A DNA stretch of 11,976 nucleotides. Origin: JBBSWB01 sp038046465 (GTDB lineage Archaea > Nanobdellota > Nanobdellia > Woesearchaeales > GW2011-AR9). The stretch lies in NCBI GenBank assembly GCA_038046465.1, contig JBBSWB010000062.1:1-11976 (forward strand). Direction: 5' to 3'. The position numbers and the translations under genes are program-made. This document shows, piece after piece, positions 1 to 7,140 of this stretch; the first letter of the stretch is position 1, and every line of letters starts with the position of its first letter. Below the pieces are notes generated by a model. It did no database searches. It had not been told where the DNA came from and was given only the letters and a program-made list of their open reading frames with translations.

Positions 1-93
1 TTTGTTGGAAATGCAGGAGATACTCAAAAGTGCTTCAGGTTACTGAAGTATTACAAATTTCCGAAACATTGGCACTATCCGTTTTATGAGTGA
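1..93 (+). CDS. C-terminal end of an unidentified protein (partial, cut by window edge)
   Basis: Frame 1 is open from the first base for 30 codons and stops with TGA at 91-93. The peptide is rich in aromatic and basic residues and ends ...KYYKFPKHWHYPFYE. Its base composition is more GC-rich than the following non-coding stretch. The hairpin and T-tract directly over the stop codon support a real gene end here. Thirty residues are too few to name a family, and no motif is recognisable. The frame could still be an accident of the window edge. Confidence 0.45.
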   Translation, partial: FVGNAGDTQKCFRLLKYYKFPKHWHYPFYE

Positions 94-120
94 TACATTT
101 CTCAAATCACTCACTTTTTT
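87..120 (+). terminator. Hairpin plus T6 tract after the left-edge gene
   Basis: TGAGTGAT at 87-94 pairs perfectly with ATCACTCA at 106-113 across an 11-base loop. One C and then six T residues (115-120) follow. The stem begins inside the last codons of the upstream frame and contains its TGA stop. The arrangement looks like an intrinsic terminator. In archaea the T-tract alone can terminate transcription, so the stem may be secondary. Confidence 0.45.
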
Positions 121-284
121 CTTAGTTCTATTTTTGGACTTACAAGAAATGCAGTAGAGAGGAGCTTAAAACAAGAATATTTCTTAACTACTCGCCAAAG
201 CTAATTACAAAAACGAGCAAAATCACTCACTTTTCGAATTGTGCCGAAACATTTAAAAGCAAAATTACTCCCTTAAACTAACCG
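94..284. other. Non-coding spacer upstream of tfe with short direct repeats
   Basis: No open frame is supported here. The 15-mer AAATCACTCACTTTT occurs at 104-118 and again at 220-234. CCGAAACATT occurs at 61-70 and 244-253. The second copies of both lie next to each other just upstream of, and within, the inferred tfe promoter. They may therefore be regulatory sites, or remnants of a duplication. Confidence 0.4.
244..260 (+). promoter_or_regulatory. BRE/TATA promoter of tfe
   Basis: CCGAAAC (purine-rich, BRE-like) is followed by the TATA-like ATTTAAAAG, centred near 255. This is about 30 bases before the tfe ATG at 285. That spacing predicts a start site only a few bases before the ATG. No Shine-Dalgarno sequence precedes the ATG, so a leaderless or near-leaderless mRNA fits. 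Confidence 0.5.
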
Positions 285-953
285 ATGCGCTTAACTCCTA
301 AAAAAATCGAAGAAATTATGCTTTCCGTGTTAGGCGAAGCCGGGCTGCCCCTGATTAAAGAATTGACTGGCAGAGAAAATGTTTCTGAATTTGAACTGGC
401 TACTAAAACCAAGAAGGACATCAAAATTGTCCGCAAGATGCTCTACCTGTTGTACAATCAAAATTTAATCAGCTTTACCAGAAAAAAAGACAAGCAGAAA
501 GGCTGGTATATTTATTATTGGACCTTGCTCCCAGAAAGTATTAAATTTAATTATTTCAAAAGAAAGAAAGAACAATTAGAAAGACTCCAACAAAGAGTAG
601 AAGAAGAAGGCCAAGAGATTTTTTTTATTTGCTCCAATAACTGTATTCGGCTTAATTTTGATCAATCAGTGGATTTTGAATTTCGTTGCCCGGAATGCGG
701 CGAATTAATTTCCCAAGATGAAAACAAATGGCGAATGGAAAAAATCAATAAAGAAATTGCCCACTTACAAGAAGAATTAGAATTAGCTACAGAACAAAGA
801 AAAATTAAGAGAAAAATAATAAAAGTACGCAAGAAAGAGATAAAGAAGAGAACTGTAACTAAAAAAACCATAAAAGCCAAAAAGAAAGAACTTAAGAAAA
901 AAATTGTTAAAATTAAAAAGAAATTAAAAACTTCTTTACAAAGAAAAAAATAA
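285..953 (+). CDS. tfe: Transcription initiation factor E alpha subunit (TFE), with lysine-rich tail
   Basis: TFE helps TBP/TFB and RNA polymerase open promoters and stabilises the non-template strand in the open complex. Residues 1-85 form the winged-helix domain, beginning with a helix and turn that match the family. Residues 88-112 are a charged helical linker. A zinc ribbon follows, with Cys116/Cys120 and Cys135/Cys138 (FRCPECGEL). The first cysteine pair is CX3C rather than the usual CX2C. Archaeal TFE is normally about 170-190 residues. This one adds a very basic tail, with 29 Lys/Arg among residues 171-222, which may bind nucleic acid. The start lies about 30 bases downstream of a BRE/TATA element. 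The gene appears monocistronic and converges on the 69-residue protein gene. Identification is strong; the tail's role is inferred. Confidence 0.9.
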   Translation: MRLTPKKIEEIMLSVLGEAGLPLIKELTGRENVSEFELATKTKKDIKIVRKMLYLLYNQNLISFTRKKDKQKGWYIYYWTLLPESIKFNYFKRKKEQLERLQQRVEEEGQEIFFICSNNCIRLNFDQSVDFEFRCPECGELISQDENKWRMEKINKEIAHLQEELELATEQRKIKRKIIKVRKKEIKKRTVTKKTIKAKKKELKKKIVKIKKKLKTSLQRKK

Positions 954-977
954 AAAAAGATTAAAATTTATCTTTTT
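952..977. terminator. Bidirectional terminator between tfe and the small membrane protein gene
   Basis: AAAAAGAT at 954-961 is inverted as ATCTTTTT at 970-977. On the plus strand this ends in a T5 run for tfe. On the minus strand A952-A958 gives a T7 run for the opposing gene. The two stop codons lie at 951-953 and 968-970, so one short palindrome can serve both convergent genes. Confidence 0.45.
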
Positions 978-1177
978 CCTTTATTGAGCTTCCGCGCAAT
1001 TGATTTTTGGATGCTCATTTCTTGTTTTAAAACGTTCGAAGTAATTTTTTGGATGTTCGATTCCATGGACGCAATTCTTCTTTCCATTAAAATAAGAACG
1101 CGCAAGGAATAAACAATCGCGGCTAAAGTTCCAATTATTACTGCAAGAATAACTTCTGCTAATTCCAAACCTGGCAT
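968..1177 (-). CDS. Small membrane-anchored coiled-coil protein, function unknown
   Basis: This 69-residue protein has one hydrophobic segment at about residues 6-30 (AEVILAVIIGTLAAIVYSLR). A short basic/acidic stretch follows, LMERRI, then an amphipathic helix with heptad-like spacing to about residue 60, and a basic end, KLNKGKR. I infer a single-pass membrane protein with a cytoplasmic coiled coil. No enzymatic motif is present. It is a real gene rather than a shadow. It has a strong Shine-Dalgarno sequence (GAGGTG) 8 bases before the ATG, a TATA-like element further upstream, no overlap with another gene, and a shared terminator with tfe. It may belong to an archaeal conserved hypothetical family, but I cannot name one. 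Confidence 0.7.
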   Translation of the reverse strand: MPGLELAEVILAVIIGTLAAIVYSLRVLILMERRIASMESNIQKITSNVLKQEMSIQKSIARKLNKGKR

Positions 1178-1185
1178 TTTTAGTA

Positions 1186-1191
1186 CACCTC
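1186..1191 (-). promoter_or_regulatory. Shine-Dalgarno GAGGTG of the 69-residue protein gene
   Basis: On the minus strand GAGGTG lies 8 bases before the ATG at 1177 and is complementary to the usual archaeal 16S 3' end. It fixes the start codon. It is one of only two clear Shine-Dalgarno sequences in the window. Confidence 0.7.
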
Positions 1192-1235
1192 TTTTAATTA
1201 AATAACAATTAAGTAATAAGCTATTAAAGCTTGTA

Positions 1236-1247
1236 GAATATATAAAA
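1236..1247 (-). promoter_or_regulatory. TATA-like element for the 69-residue protein gene
   Basis: On the minus strand this reads TTTTATATATTC, about 60 bases before the start codon. Initiation about 25-28 bases downstream would give a leader of roughly 35 bases containing the GAGGTG. The element is nearly symmetric and could instead serve plus-strand transcription into the spacer before aIF2 beta. Confidence 0.35.
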
Positions 1248-1315
1248 TTTGCGGAAATCCCTCAGTTTAAGTTTGAATTGCATGAAAGCAGGTGTTCGTC
1301 CGGAAAAGACTAAAC

Positions 1316-1326
1316 CTTTATAAAAT
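1316..1326 (+). promoter_or_regulatory. TATA box of the aIF2 beta-DUF424 operon
   Basis: CTTTATAAAAT contains TTTATAAA at 1317-1324, centred about 27 bases before the ATG at 1348. No Shine-Dalgarno sequence lies in between. The spacing predicts a start site at or next to the ATG, meaning a leaderless operon mRNA. Confidence 0.6.
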
Positions 1327-1347
1327 GCGTAAAAAATCCATTTAAAA

Positions 1348-1755
1348 ATGGATGAATATGAAGCACTGTTAAAAAAAGCTGAAGAAGAACTGCCAGAACA
1401 AGTCCAAGGAAAGGACCGGTTTGTAGTTGAAAAAGTAATGGGGCATTTGGAAGGAAATAAGACTGTTCTAATTAATTTAAAAAAGATTGCTAAAGATCTC
1501 CGCAGGGACGAGAACCATTTATTAAAATATCTGCTTCGAGAATTAGCCACCCCTGGTAAATATGTTAAAGAAAGAGCTATTTTTGGTACAAAAGTTGCTG
1601 CTTCTGCGATTAATAAAAAAATTAAGAAATATGTTAGTGAATTTGTATTTTGTTCTGAATGCAATCGACCCGATACTAGTTTGATTGAAGAAAAAGGAAT
1701 TACTTACCTAAAATGTTCTGCTTGCGGAGCTAAAAAACCGGTTAAAAATATTTAA
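1348..1755 (+). CDS. eif2b: Translation initiation factor aIF2 subunit beta
   Basis: This is the beta subunit of the heterotrimeric factor that delivers initiator Met-tRNA to the small ribosomal subunit. At 135 residues it has the usual archaeal length. Residues 1-20 form the N-terminal helix that in this family binds the gamma subunit (YEALLKKAEEELP). Residues 22-95 match the central alpha/beta domain, with the conserved stretches GNKTVLINL and LLRELATPGKY. Residues 98-130 form a C-terminal zinc ribbon with Cys102/Cys105 and Cys123/Cys126 (CSAC), all four cysteines intact. The start is supported by a TATA box at -27. One base separates its stop from the DUF424 gene, so the two are cotranscribed and probably translationally linked. 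Confidence 0.93.
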   Translation: MDEYEALLKKAEEELPEQVQGKDRFVVEKVMGHLEGNKTVLINLKKIAKDLRRDENHLLKYLLRELATPGKYVKERAIFGTKVAASAINKKIKKYVSEFVFCSECNRPDTSLIEEKGITYLKCSACGAKKPVKNI

Positions 1756-1756
1756 G

Positions 1757-2056
1757 ATGAAATTTATTGTTTCTAGAAAAAATAATGAAAACGGCATGCT
1801 GCTGGTAGTTACAGATGCTAATATTTTAGGTAAAAAATTTGAAGAAGAAAAAGTGCAATTGGATTTAACTAAAAAATTTTACCAAGGCCAAGAAAACAGT
1901 GAAGAAGAAGTTAAGAAAGCACTTAAAGAAGCAAGACATCTGCATTTAACTGGGACCGCGGCGATAGCCTTAGGCGTAAACTTAGGTTTAATTGATAAAG
2001 AAAACATTCTTTATGTAAAAAAAATTCCCCATGCTGAAGTCTGTATTGATGTTTAG
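1757..2056 (+). CDS. DUF424 family archaeal protein
   Basis: This 99-residue small protein matches the archaeal DUF424 pattern as I recall it. It has an N-terminal beta-rich segment, then DANILGKKFEEEKVQLDL, FYQG, an acidic helix EEEVKKAL, a hydrophobic GTAAIALGVNLGLI segment, and the C-terminal signature KKIPHAEVCI. No catalytic motif or transmembrane segment is evident. It begins one base after the aIF2 beta stop without its own Shine-Dalgarno sequence, which suggests coupled translation. DUF424 genes recur beside aIF2 beta in archaea, as far as I remember, so a role in initiation or tRNA/ribosome binding is plausible. Its biochemical function is not known to me. Confidence 0.8.
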   Translation: MKFIVSRKNNENGMLLVVTDANILGKKFEEEKVQLDLTKKFYQGQENSEEEVKKALKEARHLHLTGTAAIALGVNLGLIDKENILYVKKIPHAEVCIDV

Positions 2057-2075
2057 TTTATTTTATCTTGCCCGG

Positions 2076-2105
2076 ATTAAATCTATTTTAATTAAATCTA
2101 TTTTA
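2076..2105. repeat. Tandem 15-bp direct repeat at the convergent gene junction
   Basis: ATTAAATCTATTTTA occurs twice without mismatch or spacer (2076-2090 and 2091-2105). The second unit supplies the TAA stop of polC, read on the minus strand. The 46-base spacer between the DUF424 gene and polC is otherwise T-rich on the plus strand (2057-2069), consistent with termination of the translation operon. Confidence 0.7.
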
Positions 2106-5100
2106 ACTTAAGAAATCCCCTAGTCCGGCTTGTTTATCTTTTTCTCGGCCAAAGACCTGATCTACATTTGCTTTTAATAAATATAAATTCTGTTTTAAAT
2201 AAGGAGAGAAATCATATTTCTCTGTTAGTTTTAAGGAAGGAGCTAAATATTTGATAACCGAACCGTGGGAAATAGTAAAAATTAATTTTCCCCCACAACT
2301 GCTGCATTTATTTATTAACGGTGGACGGCGATACTTGGCATTGCATTTAACACAGCGAAATTGCTGCATAGAAAATTTACGAAGATTACCTTTAATGTCT
2401 TTTAAAAAATGTTTTTGGATCACTAATTTAGCTACATCATCCATATCCACGGCACGAACTTTTTTGGCAATTTCCATTTGGCCAAATAGTTTTTCTTCCA
2501 TGGAAGGCAAGGTTTTGTATGCTGAACATTGCACCCCTTTATTGAAATTTTCTACTGGGTGAGTAAACCCGAACCCTTCATACTGTTTTTCTGTACCCAA
2601 ACGATCAGCAAGCTGTTCGATTTTCTTTTGCTCGATTCCGGATTTGACTTCCCAAGGTTTTTTCATTTCCAGCGTTGCTTCATAAAATTCTAAGGGATAT
2701 TTCCACACTACATCCATCCCGTGAACTTGGTCGTCAATTTCTGCAGGATTAAGTACTGAAGTAATAACTAAAGGAGCATCCATAGTTGAACCCCGCGTAT
2801 TGGGAAGAAATTGACGGGAAAAATTTAACAGAGCATCCATCAGCAGCATTACTGCTGCTTCATCACCATCGCATTGCTTGCTCAAGATACCATTTACAAA
2901 GACATGGTGATGTTTTACATTTAAGCAATAAGTCGTTTCTTCAGAGATTTTTTGTATGGAGGTTATTGGATCGTAAACAAACATCTGGTCATATTCAATT
3001 TTCATTCCTTGGGGAGAAACTTTCTTTAATGTAAAAGTTAATTTATCTTGTTTTCTCTTTGTTAAAAAACCAATGTATTTATTGAATTCGGAAACAAAAT
3101 TACTGGAAATAGTTATTTTATTTGCAGTAAACAAAGGTATTTTTCTTTTTTTCTTGGTGTAAAAACTTGTTACTTTCGGCCCGGGTTCTTTGGTGTATTT
3201 TTTAACCCTAATTGGGATATTATAACGTGCAAAGATAAATTTTAAGTCTTCAATTAACGGTTCACTAACGGTATCGCAAGATACTTTTAATTCACCGGCG
3301 CTTACAGAACCATCGCCTTCATAATAACCTCTTAATAAATGACCTAGCCTCTCTTTTGGTAAGTTTAAAAGCAACGGAGGAATCTTCTTCTCATAAGCAG
3401 AAGAGCCTGCTTGAAGGATACTAACAAAAAAATCATAAAAAATCCTGCTTGAAAAGGTTACTCGGTCCTCTTTCTTTTCTGAAGGCACTAAGCCAAAATA
3501 TTCTTTCACAGTTTTTTTGACAAAAACTCTTACCTCTTCCCTCTCGGCGGCAACATATACTTGATAAAAACCCTTGCCAGTTATTTTCTTTCTTGCAAAT
3601 CCTTCAGCGATATAGAGGCCTATTAATTCCAAAACCTCTTTATCAAGTCGGATACTGATTGGAACCTTAATGTGGTCTCTTTTAACGCCCAAACAAGCCC
3701 TTTTTGTAAACCGAATTAAATCAATGCCTGCAATCGCTAATATTTGTTTTAAAAATAAAACAGGAATGCTGTCCCTTAAGATATAATTATGGATTAATTT
3801 CGGAGAAACTTTTGTTTTCTTGGCAACTTTGGACACTCCGCCAAGATGTTTAATAAGTAATTTTACTTTTTTGCCCACACCCCTTACACAAACATATTCT
3901 TTTTCGTGCAAATGTTTTAACAAATTAATTTCCGGAAGGTCTTCTTCAGGTATTTTGTAATTATAAGGCAATACCAGTTTATCGTTAACTTTAAGTTCGT
4001 AAGCTCTCTTAAGCTGTAATTTTTTACTTACCAAAAATTTATGACCGGTTGTAACTTTTATTTTCCTCCCTAATTTAGTTTCTATTTCTAAAATTGGTGC
4101 CGGAAAATGTTTAGTGAATTCCTTTATAGAAACTAGTTCGGTTTTTTTCTTTAGGGGATTGAAGCCAATAGTTTTAAGGCCTTTTACTTTCGCGGCTTTT
4201 GTTCCAAAATCATCAACAATATTCTGCGGATTTAGCTTCTCAACAAATTCGCCTATTTTTTCTAATTTCCAGGACTTTCCATCATATAATGGAATTTTGG
4301 AATCATATGCGAAACAGTCCCTCCTTAAGCCGGCATGATACATGGGGTGGGCAATTAATCCTTGAGTTTGGGAAAAGCCAATAATCCTACCAACTAATCC
4401 CGCAGAGATGTGTGGAGCTAAGCCAATTACTAGATGCCCTACCAAATCTTCTTCTTTTTTTAGATTATAAAAAGGTTTTAACCCATAAAATTTAACTAAT
4501 AAATTATCTATAAAATTAGCTACTCGAAATAATACTTTTGGCGCAGACTCTTCAATAGAATCAAATCCAGGCAAAATAAGGTCTTGGGGCTTTAATTCTA
4601 AGAGTTGGTTATCCTCAATTAAAGCTTGCCCATAAATATCTTCAGTATACCCAATCTCGTTTAATTTTAGGATGGAGGTGTTGATTTCTTTTGGTTTAAA
4701 ATGAGTAATGGGTAGTTCAGTACAATCAAAACGAGTAGTCCCTTCTTTATTGACATAAATATTATGTTTTGCCCTTAAAATTCCTTTAGCCAAATGTTCG
4801 GCGAAATGGCTTTTATTAGAAGTGCCCCTTACTCCTTTAATCAGGTCGGGAACAGAAATTTCCCCAAGTCTGGCTTGAGCTTTATTAAAATAATAATTAA
4901 TATCTAAATCCACAGATTTATAAGTATTTGCCGGACCATGCCGGCAAGTTTCTTTTTCTAAATCCCCACAAAAACGACAGGAATATTTTTGCTGTGTTTT
5001 TTCACCACAGTCTTCGCAACGAGGATAAATCATTTCTTTTTTACATTTTAAACAATAATAAAAAGGAAAAGTGCTTCTTATTTTCCCTACTTCTAATGCA

Positions 5101-7133
5101 GCTTGAAAACTACGCAGTCTTCCTCCTTCTTCTCCGACCGGAAACATTACCTGGGGGCTTCCAGTAAGATGACGCATTTTTGCTTTTTCTGGACGCCCCA
5201 TCCGTGCACCTATAAAAGTACCTGCTTTATCTTTGAGAGAGACACAACTAAACGAATTAATCATTTCTAACCCATCTTTCTCTGCTGCCGAAAGTAGATT
5301 TAATTCTACTTTTTCTAACTCTTGTTGAGTTTTAAAATTAAAACACCAGGAAAGGATTAGGGCTTGTTTTCGATTAAAAATAATGCTTTCCTTGTTGATT
5401 ACTTCATGAGGAATTCCAATAAAATCAGCTATTTTTTTTGCTTTGAGATAAAAATCGTTGCGTTCTTGGTAAGGTAAAATTATTTTTTTGATCCCTTTCT
5501 CATCAGTTTTTATTTTACCTTCTTGCAACCATTTTCTCAACAAGAGAATTTCTTCCCCTGAAACTAATTTCCAATAGAAAAGGTAGCTAGGGTGAAGAGG
5601 CACGGTCAATTGAGTGCTAATCATGAATATTTCTTCTTCGGTAGGAGCGGTAAGTAAGGGAGAGGAGATTAATTCAGTTAAACGCTCTTTAGGTAGATCT
5701 AATAATTTTGCAGCATGTTGTAAAGAATCTTTAGGGAATAACACCCCAATTGCTTTTTCTAATTCTAAAGCCCACCACTCTGGACAGTAACCAGCAGGAA
5801 CTAAATTCTGTCCGTTTTCAGAAAAATCCCCATAATTAAATAAAATGTCCCCTAAAAAAAGAACTTCTTCTACTTCTTTATTATATTGTCGAGCTTCTTC
5901 TTCTGTTTTTAATTGTAGAACGGTTCCAGAATTTAACCGAACAATTGGCCCTTCCAGAATTTCACAAATAGTAACCGTAGCTCCTTTACCCGGGCGTTCC
6001 ATTTTTAATTGGGTGCCGATGGCAATATATTTTTCTAACACCATTAACGTTGCAGGATGTAGTGCTGCCGCAGAAAACCCGGACGTACGCGTGCGCCCAT
6101 ACCGAAGACGAAATCCCCCTACCCCTAAAGGATGAGTTAAGATGGGCCGACCGGCAACTAAATCCATAATAAAAGTAGTATTAGCTTTAACTGTTTTTTT
6201 TCCACCTTCAGGTAAATCTTCTTTTTTACTAGAAGAAGCGGCATGTACTTTTTCTTTTACTTTAAGAAATTGGTCTAAAAAACCCCATTCTAATCCAAAA
6301 GTTTGCCCCCATTTAGATAATCGTTTCCATAATTTAAGAGATTTTTGACATAATCCTTCCGCCATTACTAACGCAACCCCGCCCCGGATTAAATTAGTTT
6401 TAATTCGAGGCAAATCTTTGTAATTAGAAACTTCAAAAACTTCCGTAGGATCCCCATCTACCTCTACGGGTAAATGGGCAGCCATAAATCTAAGTTCCTC
6501 ATCTGAAGGAAAATATTGAAGATTAGTTACCCGTTCATGATAATCGTGGATTTCTGTAACATATCGATTGATTTCTTTTTCATCAGGATCGTAAGCAGCA
6601 TAACCCATTTTTACTCGAACATAATCCGCAAGAATAACTGAAGTAGCTGCAGCCGTTCCTCCTGCTCCCCGAATTGGCCCAGCATATTTTAAAGCAAAAT
6701 ATTCTTTCCCATCTTTTCTTTTTTTAAGGTCTAGACCAATAAACCCTTCTAATGGAGCAGACACTATCCCTAAGGTTAAATAAGCAAATCCTACTCGAAT
6801 ACCTATTTCCATTGCTTCTTTTTTGTCTTTAAAAGTACAAAAAGTTTCTTTAGCTACTTCTTCAGCAATTCTAAAACCTACTCTCCAATCTAATAACCCA
6901 TATTCTTTTTCTAATTCTGCTATTCTTAAAGTGATATTTGTCCCAGTTAATTGTGGAGCAGCAATAGAAACTAAACCAACTACCCGTTCAGCCATATTTT
7001 TAGCTAAAGGAATAGAAACAATTTCTTCTGCATCTAAGCCTCGTTTACGGGCAAGTGTAGCTAGATCATAGCCTTGTTTAACTTGGCTATCAATTGTTTC
7101 AAAATATTTTTTTATATTTGCTGAAGTTTTCAT
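2103..7133 (-). CDS. polC: DNA polymerase D large subunit DP2, interrupted by an intein
   Basis: This is the catalytic subunit of the archaeal replicative polymerase. The precursor has 1676 residues. Removing the intein (residues 940-1420) leaves 1195, normal for DP2. The N-terminal helical region, the conserved block at about 335-361 (HPLGVGGFRLRYGRTR) and GARMGRPEKAK near 640 match the family. A Cys-rich zinc-binding segment spans 694-732 (CX2C pairs at 694/697, 706/709 and 719/722, then Cys730/His732). The active-site motif is rejoined after splicing as RRD-CDGDE, with catalytic Asp1422 and Asp1424. A second zinc site uses Cys1594/1597 and Cys1610/1613. The last residues, QAGLGDFL (1668-1675), fit a PCNA-interacting peptide. 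The gene is the last in the cdc6-polB-polC operon, 7 bases after polB, with no Shine-Dalgarno sequence. The start matches family N-termini. Confidence 0.96.
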   Translation of the reverse strand: MKTSANIKKYFETIDSQVKQGYDLATLARKRGLDAEEIVSIPLAKNMAERVVGLVSIAAPQLTGTNITLRIAELEKEYGLLDWRVGFRIAEEVAKETFCTFKDKKEAMEIGIRVGFAYLTLGIVSAPLEGFIGLDLKKRKDGKEYFALKYAGPIRGAGGTAAATSVILADYVRVKMGYAAYDPDEKEINRYVTEIHDYHERVTNLQYFPSDEELRFMAAHLPVEVDGDPTEVFEVSNYKDLPRIKTNLIRGGVALVMAEGLCQKSLKLWKRLSKWGQTFGLEWGFLDQFLKVKEKVHAASSSKKEDLPEGGKKTVKANTTFIMDLVAGRPILTHPLGVGGFRLRYGRTRTSGFSAAALHPATLMVLEKYIAIGTQLKMERPGKGATVTICEILEGPIVRLNSGTVLQLKTEEEARQYNKEVEEVLFLGDILFNYGDFSENGQNLVPAGYCPEWWALELEKAIGVLFPKDSLQHAAKLLDLPKERLTELISSPLLTAPTEEEIFMISTQLTVPLHPSYLFYWKLVSGEEILLLRKWLQEGKIKTDEKGIKKIILPYQERNDFYLKAKKIADFIGIPHEVINKESIIFNRKQALILSWCFNFKTQQELEKVELNLLSAAEKDGLEMINSFSCVSLKDKAGTFIGARMGRPEKAKMRHLTGSPQVMFPVGEEGGRLRSFQAALEVGKIRSTFPFYYCLKCKKEMIYPRCEDCGEKTQQKYSCRFCGDLEKETCRHGPANTYKSVDLDINYYFNKAQARLGEISVPDLIKGVRGTSNKSHFAEHLAKGILRAKHNIYVNKEGTTRFDCTELPITHFKPKEINTSILKLNEIGYTEDIYGQALIEDNQLLELKPQDLILPGFDSIEESAPKVLFRVANFIDNLLVKFYGLKPFYNLKKEEDLVGHLVIGLAPHISAGLVGRIIGFSQTQGLIAHPMYHAGLRRDCFAYDSKIPLYDGKSWKLEKIGEFVEKLNPQNIVDDFGTKAAKVKGLKTIGFNPLKKKTELVSIKEFTKHFPAPILEIETKLGRKIKVTTGHKFLVSKKLQLKRAYELKVNDKLVLPYNYKIPEEDLPEINLLKHLHEKEYVCVRGVGKKVKLLIKHLGGVSKVAKKTKVSPKLIHNYILRDSIPVLFLKQILAIAGIDLIRFTKRACLGVKRDHIKVPISIRLDKEVLELIGLYIAEGFARKKITGKGFYQVYVAAEREEVRVFVKKTVKEYFGLVPSEKKEDRVTFSSRIFYDFFVSILQAGSSAYEKKIPPLLLNLPKERLGHLLRGYYEGDGSVSAGELKVSCDTVSEPLIEDLKFIFARYNIPIRVKKYTKEPGPKVTSFYTKKKRKIPLFTANKITISSNFVSEFNKYIGFLTKRKQDKLTFTLKKVSPQGMKIEYDQMFVYDPITSIQKISEETTYCLNVKHHHVFVNGILSKQCDGDEAAVMLLMDALLNFSRQFLPNTRGSTMDAPLVITSVLNPAEIDDQVHGMDVVWKYPLEFYEATLEMKKPWEVKSGIEQKKIEQLADRLGTEKQYEGFGFTHPVENFNKGVQCSAYKTLPSMEEKLFGQMEIAKKVRAVDMDDVAKLVIQKHFLKDIKGNLRKFSMQQFRCVKCNAKYRRPPLINKCSSCGGKLIFTISHGSVIKYLAPSLKLTEKYDFSPYLKQNLYLLKANVDQVFGREKDKQAGLGDFLS
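2874..4316 (-). mobile_element. Intein with LAGLIDADG homing endonuclease in DP2
   Basis: This 481-residue in-frame insertion runs from Cys940 to Gln1420 of the precursor and sits between RRD and CDGDE. In intein numbering, splicing block A begins CFAYDSKIPL. Block B has T89-x-x-H92 (TTGH). The endonuclease motifs are LELIGLYIAEG at 229-239 and LLRGYYEGDG at 327-336, with acidic Glu238 and Asp335 present. Block F is TYCLNVKHHHVFVNG. Block G is ILSKQ followed by Cys+1. The usual penultimate His and terminal Asn are replaced by Lys480 and Gln481. Gln-terminated inteins can splice; the P. abyssi PolII intein is a studied case. Residues about 152-192 resemble a helix-turn-helix (GGVSKVAKKTKVSPKLIHNY). 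All endonuclease motifs look intact, so homing may be current. Confidence 0.93.
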
Positions 7134-7140
7134 ATTTAAT

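Noticed and set aside
1224..1664. 146-codon minus-strand frame opposite aIF2 beta
   Set aside because: It is a shadow of the aIF2 beta coding sequence with no family resemblance, and the plus-strand protein has intact zinc-ribbon and domain motifs.
2251..2562. 103-codon plus-strand frame within polC
   Set aside because: It lies entirely opposite the conserved C-terminal zinc region of DP2. Other plus-strand frames within polC, polB and cdc6 are rejected for the same reason.
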